NCBI GenBank assembly: GCA_945861845.1
Contig: CAMAWS010000103.1
Span: forward strand, 1-8,844
Direction: 5' to 3'
Length of the DNA stretch: 8,844 nucleotides
DNA from: Candidatus Sulfopaludibacter sp. SbA3
GTDB taxonomy: Bacteria; Acidobacteriota; Terriglobia; 20CM-2-55-15
Each line of letters opens with the position of its first letter. Position 1 is the first letter of the stretch. Position numbers and translations under genes: made by a program. The notes beneath the pieces were generated by a model. The model was not told the DNA's origin. It was given only the letters and a program-made list of their open reading frames with translations, and made no database searches. Of this stretch, positions 1 through 7,198 are shown piece after piece.

Positions 1-140
1 AAATCGCTTGCGAAGGGAGTCGCTGCCGCGTAATCTATGAAAGTCGAGAGTCGCTAACTTTCAACGACGTTCCGGGCAATCTCCTATGCGATCCGAAGCA
101 GTTTCGGGCTTGATCTAAAATCGATAGAGGCATGAGCCTC

Positions 141-2570
141 ATGGAATACATTGAAATCGAGTACAACCAGGAACTGAAGGCACTTGAGGCCCTCTTGTCG
201 GATGTGAAGCGCCCGGGCGATTTCTTCATGGCCGGAACAATGGAGATACCGATGCCACGAGTGGAAGTCAAAGGTGTCGGCACGCTTTCGTTCCCGATAC
301 CAGTCCCACAGATCGCGGCGTTGGTGCAACATGCGACTCAGGCGCCGTACGGCCGTGGCGAGGAAACAGTTGTCGACACGTCCGTGCGCAACGTCTGGCA
401 GATCGCTCCTGGCGCCATCAAGATCAGTGGAAAATCCTGGGCCGGGAACTTCGAGAACATCCTGTCGAAAGTGACCGCCGGTCTCGGCTGCCAGGACGCG
501 AAGGTCTCCGCCGAGCTTTACAAGATGCTTGTCTATGACCGAGGCGGGTTCTTTCTTGCCCACCGCGACACCGAAAAGACCGCCGGTATGTTCGGGACGC
601 TGGTCGTGACGCTGCCCTCGACCTATCAGGGCGGAGCCCTTCGTATCCGCCACGCGGACCGCGAAGTGACCGTCGAGACCGGCGCCACCGATCCCTCCGA
701 AATCTCCTTCGCCGCATTCTATGCCGACTGCGAACATGAGGCTCTGCCGGTCCGGGAAGGCAATCGCGTTTGCTTGGTGTACAACCTCGTCCAAGAGCGA
801 GCGAAGAGCAAACATCTGGTTCTGAATGCCCCCAACCACGGACCACAGGTTGGGAAGGCGGCAGCCATTCTCGAGAAGTATTGGAGTTCAACGAAGGCGC
901 CACCAAAAATTGCGTGGCTCCTCGAACACCAGTACAGCCCGGCAGGACTTTCTTTCTCGTCGTTGAAGGGCGCCGATGCGGCGAAGGTTCAAGTATTGCT
1001 ACAGGCGGCCCTCCCAGCGCAGTGCGACGCCCATCTTGGGGTCGTCCACATCGGAGAGACTGGTGGCGCCGAAGAGGATTACGACAACTCCTACAGGTCA
1101 CGGGGGCGTCATTGGGACAACGATCAAGATGACGACGAAGAAGACGATAGCGACGGCGAAGACGTGAGCTTCACGGCCGTGACTGTTGACGACGGCTGGC
1201 AGTACCTGGATGAGTGGCGCGACAAGAAGGATCGCGCCGTGGAGTTTGGCCGAATTCCGCTGACACCGGGCGAGTTGCTCCCGTCCGGTGCTCTCGACCA
1301 AGAGCCTCCCGACGAGAAGCGTTTGACGGAGGCGTCTGGCAACGAGGGCGCAACCTACGAGCGGAGCTATCATCGGGCGGCGCTCGTCCTCTGGCCCGCG
1401 AACCGCATGTTGGACGTTCTTATCGAAGGTGGCGTTGCCGCCACCGTACCGTACTTGCAACGGCTGGTGAAAACAGGCAAAAGCACTCGAACTGAGGCGA
1501 TGGCAGCCGCGCAACGCGTCGTGGAAGAGTGGTCTACCGCTGCATTTCCACCGGATCGCTACTCGACGGGCACCGTCGCGTCGCCAGAGGCGTCAGACCG
1601 GGCACGCATGATTTCGGCGCTCGTCGAACTCAATGCGCCCGCACTGCTCGAACAGTTCGTTCGCGACGCTGTCCTATCCACTTACAATGGCGTGGAAAAC
1701 GCAGCCTTGGTGGCTTCGATAGGCGTGCTGGGGGACGCGAGGGGTGCCCGCATTCTTTCAGCACTGGTAGCCGCGCGAATGGGGAATCAGCCGGGCGAGT
1801 GTGTCGAGTTGTTGCTCAACCTTGCCGCGGAGCCTGTGCCATCTTTTGGGAAGATCGCCGAGGCGGTTGTCGCCGGCCTCGAGACGATTGCACCGCCGAA
1901 AAATCACGAAACCGACGCCCTCTGGCAGTTACGCGCAATAGCGGCCCGACTTGAGCCGAAACGAGGCTTGGCGCCGGAGTTCCTCGTGAATCTGTTTTCA
2001 GCGTTATTGCCTTTCAAGCAGCAGTTGTCGAGCGCCGCCGCGGAGAAGGTCGGGGCACGGCCAGAGGTCTTCGCTCCAACGACCCTGGTCATTCCGTCGC
2101 TCGAACGCCTGTGCGCTGAGCGAGGTGATGATGACCGAGCCGTCCAGCACTTATGGACGAACTCCGCACAGTTCCTGCTGTTGCGCAGCGAGGTTCCTCC
2201 GCAGCCTCCGCCAGATTGGCGTCTGCAAGGGAAGTTCACCTGCACTTGTGCCGACTGCAGCGAGTTGCAGGCCTTTGCTCGCAACCCCGCGGAGAAGATG
2301 CATCGTTTTCGAGTGAACAAGGAACGCCGCCGGCACCTTCACCAAGTGATCGACCGGCACCGGCTCGATATGACTCACGTGACGGAACGCGTCGGTTCAC
2401 CCCAAACCCTGATCTGCACCAAAGACCGCCGGACATTCAACTCGCGTATGAGGGAATACCACAGTGAGATCGCGGCCATGCGAACGCTCGTGAAATTGGC
2501 GCCCAGGACAGCGGCCGCTGGTGGCCTTTGCAAGCGTATGGAGGCTGCGGTAGAGGCGGGCTCGGTTTGA
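141..2570 (+). CDS. 2OG-Fe(II) oxygenase-like protein with C-terminal Cys module
   Basis: Large protein (809 aa from this start) with an N-terminal 2-oxoglutarate/Fe(II)-dependent oxygenase domain at about residues 90-220. The visible iron ligands are H141-x-D143 (FLAHRD) and H199 (DCEHEALPV), with R209 ten residues later as the likely 2-oxoglutarate-binding Arg, so the active site looks intact. The substrate is unknown; family members hydroxylate protein side chains, nucleic acids or small molecules. An acidic Asp/Glu linker (residues 326-342) follows, then a long helical, Leu/Ala-rich region that may be HEAT-like. A C-terminal module has C701, C703 and C706 (FTCTCADC) and a basic His-rich stretch, perhaps metal-binding. 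GAGG at 127-130 is 10 bases before this ATG, but only 1 base before the in-frame ATG at 132, so 141 is preferred. A TAAAAT at 116-121 could be a -10 box, but no -35 is evident. The downstream gene overlaps the stop. Confidence 0.85.
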   Translation: MEYIEIEYNQELKALEALLSDVKRPGDFFMAGTMEIPMPRVEVKGVGTLSFPIPVPQIAALVQHATQAPYGRGEETVVDTSVRNVWQIAPGAIKISGKSWAGNFENILSKVTAGLGCQDAKVSAELYKMLVYDRGGFFLAHRDTEKTAGMFGTLVVTLPSTYQGGALRIRHADREVTVETGATDPSEISFAAFYADCEHEALPVREGNRVCLVYNLVQERAKSKHLVLNAPNHGPQVGKAAAILEKYWSSTKAPPKIAWLLEHQYSPAGLSFSSLKGADAAKVQVLLQAALPAQCDAHLGVVHIGETGGAEEDYDNSYRSRGRHWDNDQDDDEEDDSDGEDVSFTAVTVDDGWQYLDEWRDKKDRAVEFGRIPLTPGELLPSGALDQEPPDEKRLTEASGNEGATYERSYHRAALVLWPANRMLDVLIEGGVAATVPYLQRLVKTGKSTRTEAMAAAQRVVEEWSTAAFPPDRYSTGTVASPEASDRARMISALVELNAPALLEQFVRDAVLSTYNGVENAALVASIGVLGDARGARILSALVAARMGNQPGECVELLLNLAAEPVPSFGKIAEAVVAGLETIAPPKNHETDALWQLRAIAARLEPKRGLAPEFLVNLFSALLPFKQQLSSAAAEKVGARPEVFAPTTLVIPSLERLCAERGDDDRAVQHLWTNSAQFLLLRSEVPPQPPPDWRLQGKFTCTCADCSELQAFARNPAEKMHRFRVNKERRRHLHQVIDRHRLDMTHVTERVGSPQTLICTKDRRTFNSRMREYHSEIAAMRTLVKLAPRTAAAGGLCKRMEAAVEAGSV

Positions 2571-3151
2571 GATTCTCGACCTCCACATTGATCGCAGGAA
2601 CTGAGATCGTTCCTTGGCTCGCCGCAACTGGGGAGTTGGCATACTCGCCCCATTCTCCGCCGGAGCAAGAGTACTTCTTCCAGTATTCATGGGTCGTTCC
2701 TGGCATTCTTCGAGAGGGCACAAACAAGCGACGCCACTACTGGTTCGGTGACCCATCGAAGGACCATCCGAAGGTGAGGCTGCTGTTCCGATTCTGGAAT
2801 GACGCACGACGGGGCGCTTGTGTTTCGCTGTTCGTTTCACATGGGGTGGTAGCACTCGCTACGGACCTGACCGCGCCGGTCGCAGCCTATCGTCATCATG
2901 ACGTCCACCCATCCGGCCACACTGCCGAGCGCTTGATCCTCATGCAGCACGGCAGCTATCACATCGGCGACCTCGAAAGCCAACCGAGGGTCGATCAAGG
3001 CGAGGCCGTGCTTTACCGAGGAATTCAGAAGGCCAAGACCTACGTGCTCCACACGTTGACAACCGTGGAGACACGCCGTCGGGTATTGGAAGTTCACGCG
3101 CGCAGCCTGACCGATTCCGTCATGTCATTCAACGCTGCGCACTGCAATTAG
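2567..3151 (+). CDS. Uncharacterised protein, N-terminal part; possible ADP-ribosyltransferase-like gene cut by amber codon
   Basis: 194-aa reading frame of no family I can name with confidence. TTG 2567 is chosen because AGAGG at 2552-2556 lies 10 bases upstream and the start overlaps the oxygenase stop (TTGA), implying coupled translation; TTG 2528 and TTG 2588 are alternatives. The N-terminal 120 residues are rich in aromatic and charged residues, with no signal peptide or membrane segment. Near the C-terminus is GEAVLYRGI (Arg 141), resembling the first conserved strand of R-S-E ADP-ribosyltransferases. The frame ends at TAG 3149-3151, and the same frame continues at once with ATG 3152 into a 99-aa ORF carrying a GETEV motif. 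I infer the two are halves of one gene of about 294 codons. If they are instead two genes, this one is a hypothetical protein. Confidence 0.6.
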   Translation: MRFSTSTLIAGTEIVPWLAATGELAYSPHSPPEQEYFFQYSWVVPGILREGTNKRRHYWFGDPSKDHPKVRLLFRFWNDARRGACVSLFVSHGVVALATDLTAPVAAYRHHDVHPSGHTAERLILMQHGSYHIGDLESQPRVDQGEAVLYRGIQKAKTYVLHTLTTVETRRRVLEVHARSLTDSVMSFNAAHCN

Positions 3152-3451
3152 ATGCGCTGCGAGACGGGCTACTTGAATGATGGGAGCTTCCTGTTCAACG
3201 GTCTTTGCCGGGAAGCAGGATTGGATCCCGATGCACCGCCCATCAGATCCGTCATCTATTCCGGCTACGCGCTCGAGGAATGGTGCGCTTCGCGGAAGTT
3301 TGGGCCGAACTACGTCAAGTTCCGCACGCCACTGACAAACCTTCGCATCACGACTTTTGTGGCGGGCGAAACCGAGGTCAAGGTCATCGACCCGAACAAG
3401 CTTGAGGTCATCGAAGCTGTTGGCTGCAAGATTCGCGAGGTACACATTTGA
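3152..3451 (+). CDS. Uncharacterised ORF, probable C-terminal part of the interrupted upstream gene
   Basis: 99-aa ORF starting directly after the amber stop of the preceding frame and in phase with it. I see no Shine-Dalgarno upstream (the 25 bases before ATG 3152 lack a purine run), so independent initiation looks poor and re-initiation or a broken single gene is more likely. The C-terminal half has RITTFVAGETEVKVIDP, where E73-T-E75 resembles the ExE motif of arginine-type ADP-ribosyltransferases, followed by alternating hydrophobic residues typical of beta-strands. In the combined frame, the YRG Arg and the second Glu are about 129 residues apart, similar to C3-like exoenzymes. The middle STS motif is not convincing, so the family assignment is tentative. 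Its stop overlaps a TTG (TTGA, 3448-3451) in the frame of the next gene. Confidence 0.5.
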   Translation: MRCETGYLNDGSFLFNGLCREAGLDPDAPPIRSVIYSGYALEEWCASRKFGPNYVKFRTPLTNLRITTFVAGETEVKVIDPNKLEVIEAVGCKIREVHI

Positions 3452-3487
3452 GGCTTCGTGCCGATGCGAACAGTATTGCGTCTAGTG

Positions 3488-3498
3488 CGAATAATTCG
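3488..3498. promoter_or_regulatory. Possible operator: inverted repeat before the antitoxin start
   Basis: CGAAT-A-ATTCG is a perfect 5-bp inverted repeat with a 1-base spacer, 3 bases before ATG 3502, in an AT-rich patch unlike the surrounding GC-rich DNA. Antitoxins commonly repress their own operon, so it could be an autoregulatory site. TTGCGT (3476-3481) and GAATAT (3498-3503), 16 bases apart, could form a weak promoter around it. It is short enough to occur by chance. Confidence 0.2.
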
Positions 3499-3501
3499 AA
3501 T

Positions 3502-3978
3502 ATGGAATGGTATGCTCAAGATATGGTTCACGAAGCCGTTTCGATTCACCCGCAGAACACCGAGAAACTCCAGGATGTCGGACGTCTGCTACGTCGCGGC
3601 CGTGCGAAATTCACCGGGTCTAAAGGCGAGAACATGGCCATTCCAGAGCCCCTGTACTCGCTGCTGAAGGATGCCGTTCGCAACCTGACGCAAGGTCGCT
3701 CGCTGGTGCTAATTTCTGAAGAGAGGCAACTCACGACGCAGCAAGCGGGGGAGTTGCTCGGCGTATCGCGGCCATTCTTGATTCGGTTGCTCGACGCCGG
3801 CGAAATGCCATTCAGCCTTGTCGGGAGACATCGCCGCATCAAGGTACGCGATGTGATCGACTACTCGAAGCGAAAGTCCGATCGGAAAGCTGCGCTCGAC
3901 AAGATGGGGCGCGATGCACATGCTGCTGGACTCTACGACAAATCGGTGGGCATTCCCAAGGGCGGTCGCGACGAGTAG
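3502..3978 (+). CDS. vapB: VapB50-type antitoxin, excisionase-family HTH protein
   Basis: 158-aa antitoxin partner of the downstream PIN toxin. Residues about 76-119 form a MerR/excisionase-type helix-turn-helix with wing: LTTQQAGELLGVSRPFLIRL, then the basic VGRHRRIKVRDV segment. The N-terminal part (KLQDVGRLLRRG, later IPEPLYSLL) matches the general layout of the family typified by M. tuberculosis VapB50, long annotated as a possible excisionase. It presumably binds and neutralises the toxin and represses the operon. ATG 3502 is preferred because codons between TTG 3448 and 3502 look non-coding, but TTG 3448 has GAGG 7 bases upstream and overlaps the previous stop. ATG 3523 is another option. 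ATG 3634 has a good AAGG but would remove conserved sequence. The stop is 4 bases before ATG 3983, where the toxin frame probably begins. Confidence 0.8.
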   Translation: MEWYAQDMVHEAVSIHPQNTEKLQDVGRLLRRGRAKFTGSKGENMAIPEPLYSLLKDAVRNLTQGRSLVLISEERQLTTQQAGELLGVSRPFLIRLLDAGEMPFSLVGRHRRIKVRDVIDYSKRKSDRKAALDKMGRDAHAAGLYDKSVGIPKGGRDE

Positions 3979-4005
3979 CCGGATGAAGCACCGGCCGTTG
4001 CTCTT

Positions 4006-4524
4006 TTGGATGCCTGCGTTCTCGTACCGATGCCGCTGGCCGATACTTTGCTGCGGCTCGCCGAACCGCCTGCTATTTTTGATGCCCGGTGGTCAGAAGA
4101 CATTCTCGGCGAAATGAGCCGCACGCTCGTGCGCCGTTTTGCTAAAACCCCGGCAAACGCGCGGTACCGAGTGGCGGCAATGCGCAAGTTCTTTCCGCAT
4201 GCACTCGTGTGTGGCTACGAGCCGCTCGTCAGCCAAATGGGCAATCACCCGAAAGACCGGCATGTCCTGGCTGCGGCGCTCACTTGCAAAACCGACTACT
4301 TGGTCACATTCAATCTTCGGGATTTCCCCGCGATGGCTGGCGATCACACGGCGGTTGTGGGACCGTCGGCTTATCTGAAAACTCTTTGGAAACTCGACCG
4401 ATCGGCAATCGACGTCCGCCTTCGGGAACAAGCCGCTGCCATTGGCTTCGGCGTCGAAGAGTTGCTGGACCGGTTGGCGCAATCCATCCCCGCTTTCGTC
4501 GAACTGTTGCGAAGCCGTGACTGA
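4006..4524 (+). CDS. vapC: VapC50-type toxin, PIN-domain ribonuclease (N-terminus frameshifted)
   Basis: PIN-domain endoribonuclease toxin. From TTG 4006 it has 172 aa with the acidic quartet visible: D2 (DACVL), E36 (DILGEM), D84 (HPKDRHVLAAAL) and D106 (FNLRDFP). The tail from about residue 130 (AIDVRLREQAAAIGFG, then DRLAQSIPAFVELL) matches the C-terminal extension of VapC50-type proteins. The genuine start is problematic. TTG 4006 places the catalytic Asp at position 2, removes the first beta-strand and has no Shine-Dalgarno. ATG 3983, 4 bases after the antitoxin stop, reads MKHRPLLF and then runs into the wrong frame; one extra T in the TTTT run (4004-4007) would give MKHRPLLFLDACVL. The toxin is therefore probably inactive here unless frameshifting occurs or the base is a sequencing error. 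It converges on the helicase gene 18 bases away. Confidence 0.82.
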   Translation: MDACVLVPMPLADTLLRLAEPPAIFDARWSEDILGEMSRTLVRRFAKTPANARYRVAAMRKFFPHALVCGYEPLVSQMGNHPKDRHVLAAALTCKTDYLVTFNLRDFPAMAGDHTAVVGPSAYLKTLWKLDRSAIDVRLREQAAAIGFGVEELLDRLAQSIPAFVELLRSRD

Positions 4525-4542
4525 CGCTCCTGTGAGCCCGAC

Positions 4543-6957
4543 TCAAATCAGCCGCGGCTGCTCTGGCAGGCCGCCGGTGACTCGATAGCCCATATCGGCG
4601 TAGCCTCGCAGTCGTCGTTCGTACATTCGCGCTAGCATGAGGACGTTCGAATCCACGTAGTCGTAAACCTCGACCACGCGCTTGTTGTCGTGCAACCGGT
4701 GGAGCCGCCCGACGTACTGTTGTAGAGTCCCCTTCCATGAGATCGGCATCGCCAGGAATAGGGTGTCCAAGCGCGCGTCATCGAAGCCTTCGCCGATGTA
4801 GCTGCCGGTGGCCAGGATGACTCGCTGCTCGGTTTCGGGCACGTTGGCCAATGCCTCGCTGATCGCCTTGCGCTGCTTTCGACCCATGCCGCCCTTCAAG
4901 ACGAAGACGTTGTTGACGACGCCGGACAGCTTCGCTTCGAAGTGGGCCAGGTGCTCAGTGCGTCCGGTCAGCACCAGCGGACACCGGCCTTGCCCGACGG
5001 CACGAATCAGATCCTGTGTGATGAGTTCGTCCCGGGCCGTGTCGGCAACAAGCGCGGCGTACACATCCTGAATCGTGATGTCGGCACCCTCACCCCGCAT
5101 GCGGAAGTCGGTGATTCTCGGAATCACGACGTGTTCGAAGGGATTCGTGGCGTTCATCGCGCGGGCACTCATCGAATACCGCGCCGGGCCGCACTGCATG
5201 TACATGATCGGGTGATGACCGTCTTTGCGCGTGGGCGTCGCGGTGAGACCAATCATGTACTTCGCTTTCGCCTGGCGCATTACCTTCTCGAAGGTGACGG
5301 CCGAAAGGTGGTGGCATTCGTCGCCGACGATGTGTCCGTAGTCGGCCACGAAGTCCTTCACTTCCTGGTCCCGGTAGAGGCTCTGGATGACGGCCACGTC
5401 GATCTTGCCGGTCCGTTTGGTCTTGCCCGCTCCGATCTGCCCGATGTCGTCAATCGGGAGATCGAGCAACATCGCGAGGCGCTCGCGCCACTGATCAAGA
5501 AGTTGCTGCCGGTGGACCAACACCAGCGCGTTGACGGCCCTCTTGGCAATCAGCCAAGCTGAGACCGCCGTCTTGCCGAAGGCCGTTGGCGCGCAGAGAA
5601 ATCCATTGTCATGCTGGATGATCGCATCGACCGCTTCTTGCTGCTTCTCGCGCAGAATCCCGTGAAAGGCGGCTTCAATTGGTGCACCGGCGAAGCGCTC
5701 GTCACGCATCTCCGGCTTGATCTTTAGTGATTGAAGCAACTCGATCACGTCCGCCAGGCACCCGCGCGGCAGCGCAAGATGTTTGCCAAGATCTTCTCCG
5801 CAGCCGATGACGCGGGGTTTGTCGAACGTTGACAACCGCATGGCCTGCGCCTTGTAGAACTCAGGATTCTGGAACGCAGCTATTCGCAGTATCCGATTCA
5901 TCAATGCTGGCGGCAAGCCCTTCTTTTCGATGTAGACCAAACTGGATTGGACGACCGAGACCGTGGCCGGTAAGGGTCCTTCGATGGGCTTTTCAATTCT
6001 CCGGCGTGATGGCGGTAGTGTCCACGGATCCGGCTCATCATCGTCCGCGACGCTCAAGCGGACGCCGATCAAGTCACCATGTTTCTGCGCTTCGAGAATC
6101 AACCTTTCCGCTTCCGCTTGGGTCATTCGTCGCATTGACGAAAGGTAGGCCCACTGGTCCGGATATGGCTGTAGATCCGCGTCGAGAAACTCCGTGTGAT
6201 GCTCGGATCGAGGGCCTTTCTGCAAGGGCAATGCGATGAGGTTGCCGAAGCCGCCCTTGGGCATGGTGTCTTGATTCGGGAAGAAACGGTCGTAGGAGTC
6301 GAGCCCGAGTTGATGACGGCGTTCCATCGTGCGCGTCAGCAGCATTGCCCCGAGTTTGCGAGCAACCATGGCGGGCATCGGCCGCTCAAAGAAGATCCAG
6401 ATATGGCCGCCTTTTCCGGAGCGAGATCGTTCCAGTGCCGCCGGCACGTGAAAGTCGTGGCACGTCTTCAGGAAGGCCGCCGTGTCTTTCTGCCAGGACT
6501 TCTTGTCGAAGTCGGCGGCGAGGAACCAGCAGGTTTCATCGCGAAGCAGCGGGTAGACGCCAAGAGTCTGCTTACCCGAAAGATGATCGTGAATCGCCTG
6601 GTCGGTAAGCGGAACGCACTTCCGAGTCTCTTTGTCGACTCGCTTCCGATCATCTATGCTGGCGGCGTTGTAGGTTTTCCAGTCGCGCTGGGCAACGGGG
6701 GAGTAGCCGTGCCGGCCGTCAGGACTCTCCCAACGGGCTGCATAGATGTCATCGCGGCCACGGAATAGCGGGCGGAAGAGTTCGATCTTCTGCGCGGTCG
6801 TTAGGTTAACGCTCGGAGGGTTCGATGGAGAGGGGGCCTCTCGCTTCGGCGCAATCGGATCCGGATCGATGTCGTTGTCGGCGAGAACTTGACGCAGTCG
6901 ACCGATCTCATCGCGCAGGCGCTGACATTCCGCCATGAGTTCCTTTGCGCTGTCCAT
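4543..6957 (-). CDS. TOTE-type archaeo-eukaryotic primase fused to SF2 helicase
   Basis: 804-aa two-enzyme fusion. Residues 3-30 form a probable coiled coil, followed by a Pro-rich linker. Residues about 52-300 match the TOTE conflict-system AEP primase domain: metal-binding D149-F-D151 (FLAADFD), SGKGGH at 180-185 with the catalytic-type His 185, and SYDRFFPNQD then GNLIALPLQ further on. Residues about 430-790 are an SF2 helicase: Walker A PTAFGKT (457-463), DECH (546-549), TATP (572-575), ATGSYIGEGFD (716-726) and QYVGRLHR (747-754). All these motifs look intact. The likely role is priming or copying nucleic acid coupled to unwinding, in a mobile-element or phage conflict; this is inferred from the family. 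No nuclease domain is visible. ATG 6957 has GGAGG 5 bases upstream. It is the last gene of a three-gene minus-strand unit. Confidence 0.92.
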   Translation of the reverse strand: MDSAKELMAECQRLRDEIGRLRQVLADNDIDPDPIAPKREAPSPSNPPSVNLTTAQKIELFRPLFRGRDDIYAARWESPDGRHGYSPVAQRDWKTYNAASIDDRKRVDKETRKCVPLTDQAIHDHLSGKQTLGVYPLLRDETCWFLAADFDKKSWQKDTAAFLKTCHDFHVPAALERSRSGKGGHIWIFFERPMPAMVARKLGAMLLTRTMERRHQLGLDSYDRFFPNQDTMPKGGFGNLIALPLQKGPRSEHHTEFLDADLQPYPDQWAYLSSMRRMTQAEAERLILEAQKHGDLIGVRLSVADDDEPDPWTLPPSRRRIEKPIEGPLPATVSVVQSSLVYIEKKGLPPALMNRILRIAAFQNPEFYKAQAMRLSTFDKPRVIGCGEDLGKHLALPRGCLADVIELLQSLKIKPEMRDERFAGAPIEAAFHGILREKQQEAVDAIIQHDNGFLCAPTAFGKTAVSAWLIAKRAVNALVLVHRQQLLDQWRERLAMLLDLPIDDIGQIGAGKTKRTGKIDVAVIQSLYRDQEVKDFVADYGHIVGDECHHLSAVTFEKVMRQAKAKYMIGLTATPTRKDGHHPIMYMQCGPARYSMSARAMNATNPFEHVVIPRITDFRMRGEGADITIQDVYAALVADTARDELITQDLIRAVGQGRCPLVLTGRTEHLAHFEAKLSGVVNNVFVLKGGMGRKQRKAISEALANVPETEQRVILATGSYIGEGFDDARLDTLFLAMPISWKGTLQQYVGRLHRLHDNKRVVEVYDYVDSNVLMLARMYERRLRGYADMGYRVTGGLPEQPRLI

Positions 6958-6962
6958 CTCGC

Positions 6963-6967
6963 CCTCC
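6963..6967 (-). promoter_or_regulatory. Strong Shine-Dalgarno of the primase-helicase gene
   Basis: On the minus strand GGAGG is followed by 5 bases and ATG 6957, which fixes the start of the primase-helicase. It lies just after the stop (6971-6973) of the displaced frame of the upstream gene, so the two genes are only 13 bases apart and probably share a transcript. Confidence 0.7.
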
Positions 6968-6970
6968 AGA

Positions 6971-7198
6971 CTACGATGATTGGCGTTGTAGTTTGGAGCG
7001 CAGCGCTGATTCGCCGTCGCCTGCCCTGGGGATCAGAACCCGGGCGAACGATCCGAAGATGCGCCAACCAACAAGGGACAAGGAACAGAGTCGCGTCGCC
7101 AGCATTAGATCTTCCATCCGAATTTGTGCCACGCCGTCGAACCGGATTGCATACCCCAGCGTTGGCACATCCTCGCTTGGCAAAGGCGGAAGATACAA
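6971..7198 (-). pseudogene. Displaced C-terminal part of the TCD-motif gene
   Basis: This frame encodes about 75 residues that look like the true end of the gene at 7105-7674. It begins DLYLPPLPSEDVPTLGY and continues with an even hydrophobic pattern (IRMEDLMLATRLCSLSLVGW). The other frame over the same bases turns cysteine-rich and irregular (CIFRLCQARMCQ). It has no start with a Shine-Dalgarno and its frame is closed upstream by TGA at 7205-7207, so it is not an independent gene. One added T in the TTT run at 7197-7199 (minus strand) joins the two parts into one protein of about 234 aa ending 13 bases before the helicase gene. Confidence 0.6.

Noticed and set aside
1..33. Frame 1 reads a short tail ending in AAA and a TAA stop at 31-33, possibly the end of an upstream gene.
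   Set aside because: Ten codons are too few to judge, and a second frame is also open there.
84..839. 251-aa minus-strand open frame inside the oxygenase gene.
   Set aside because: Antisense shadow of a GC-rich gene; the plus strand carries recognisable oxygenase motifs.
424..1101. 225-aa minus-strand open frame.
   Set aside because: Arg/Ser/Pro-rich translation typical of antisense GC-rich DNA, lying inside the oxygenase gene.
1098..1170. GAC/GAA/GAT-rich low-complexity stretch that might be a microsatellite.
   Set aside because: It is in frame and encodes an acidic linker with mixed codons, not a uniform nucleotide repeat.
4942..5562. 206-aa plus-strand open frame inside the helicase domain.
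   Set aside because: The opposite strand encodes intact SF2 motifs; no independent start signal or domain is seen.
6196..6768. 190-aa plus-strand open frame opposite the primase domain.
   Set aside because: Shadow of the conserved AEP domain; no family resemblance.
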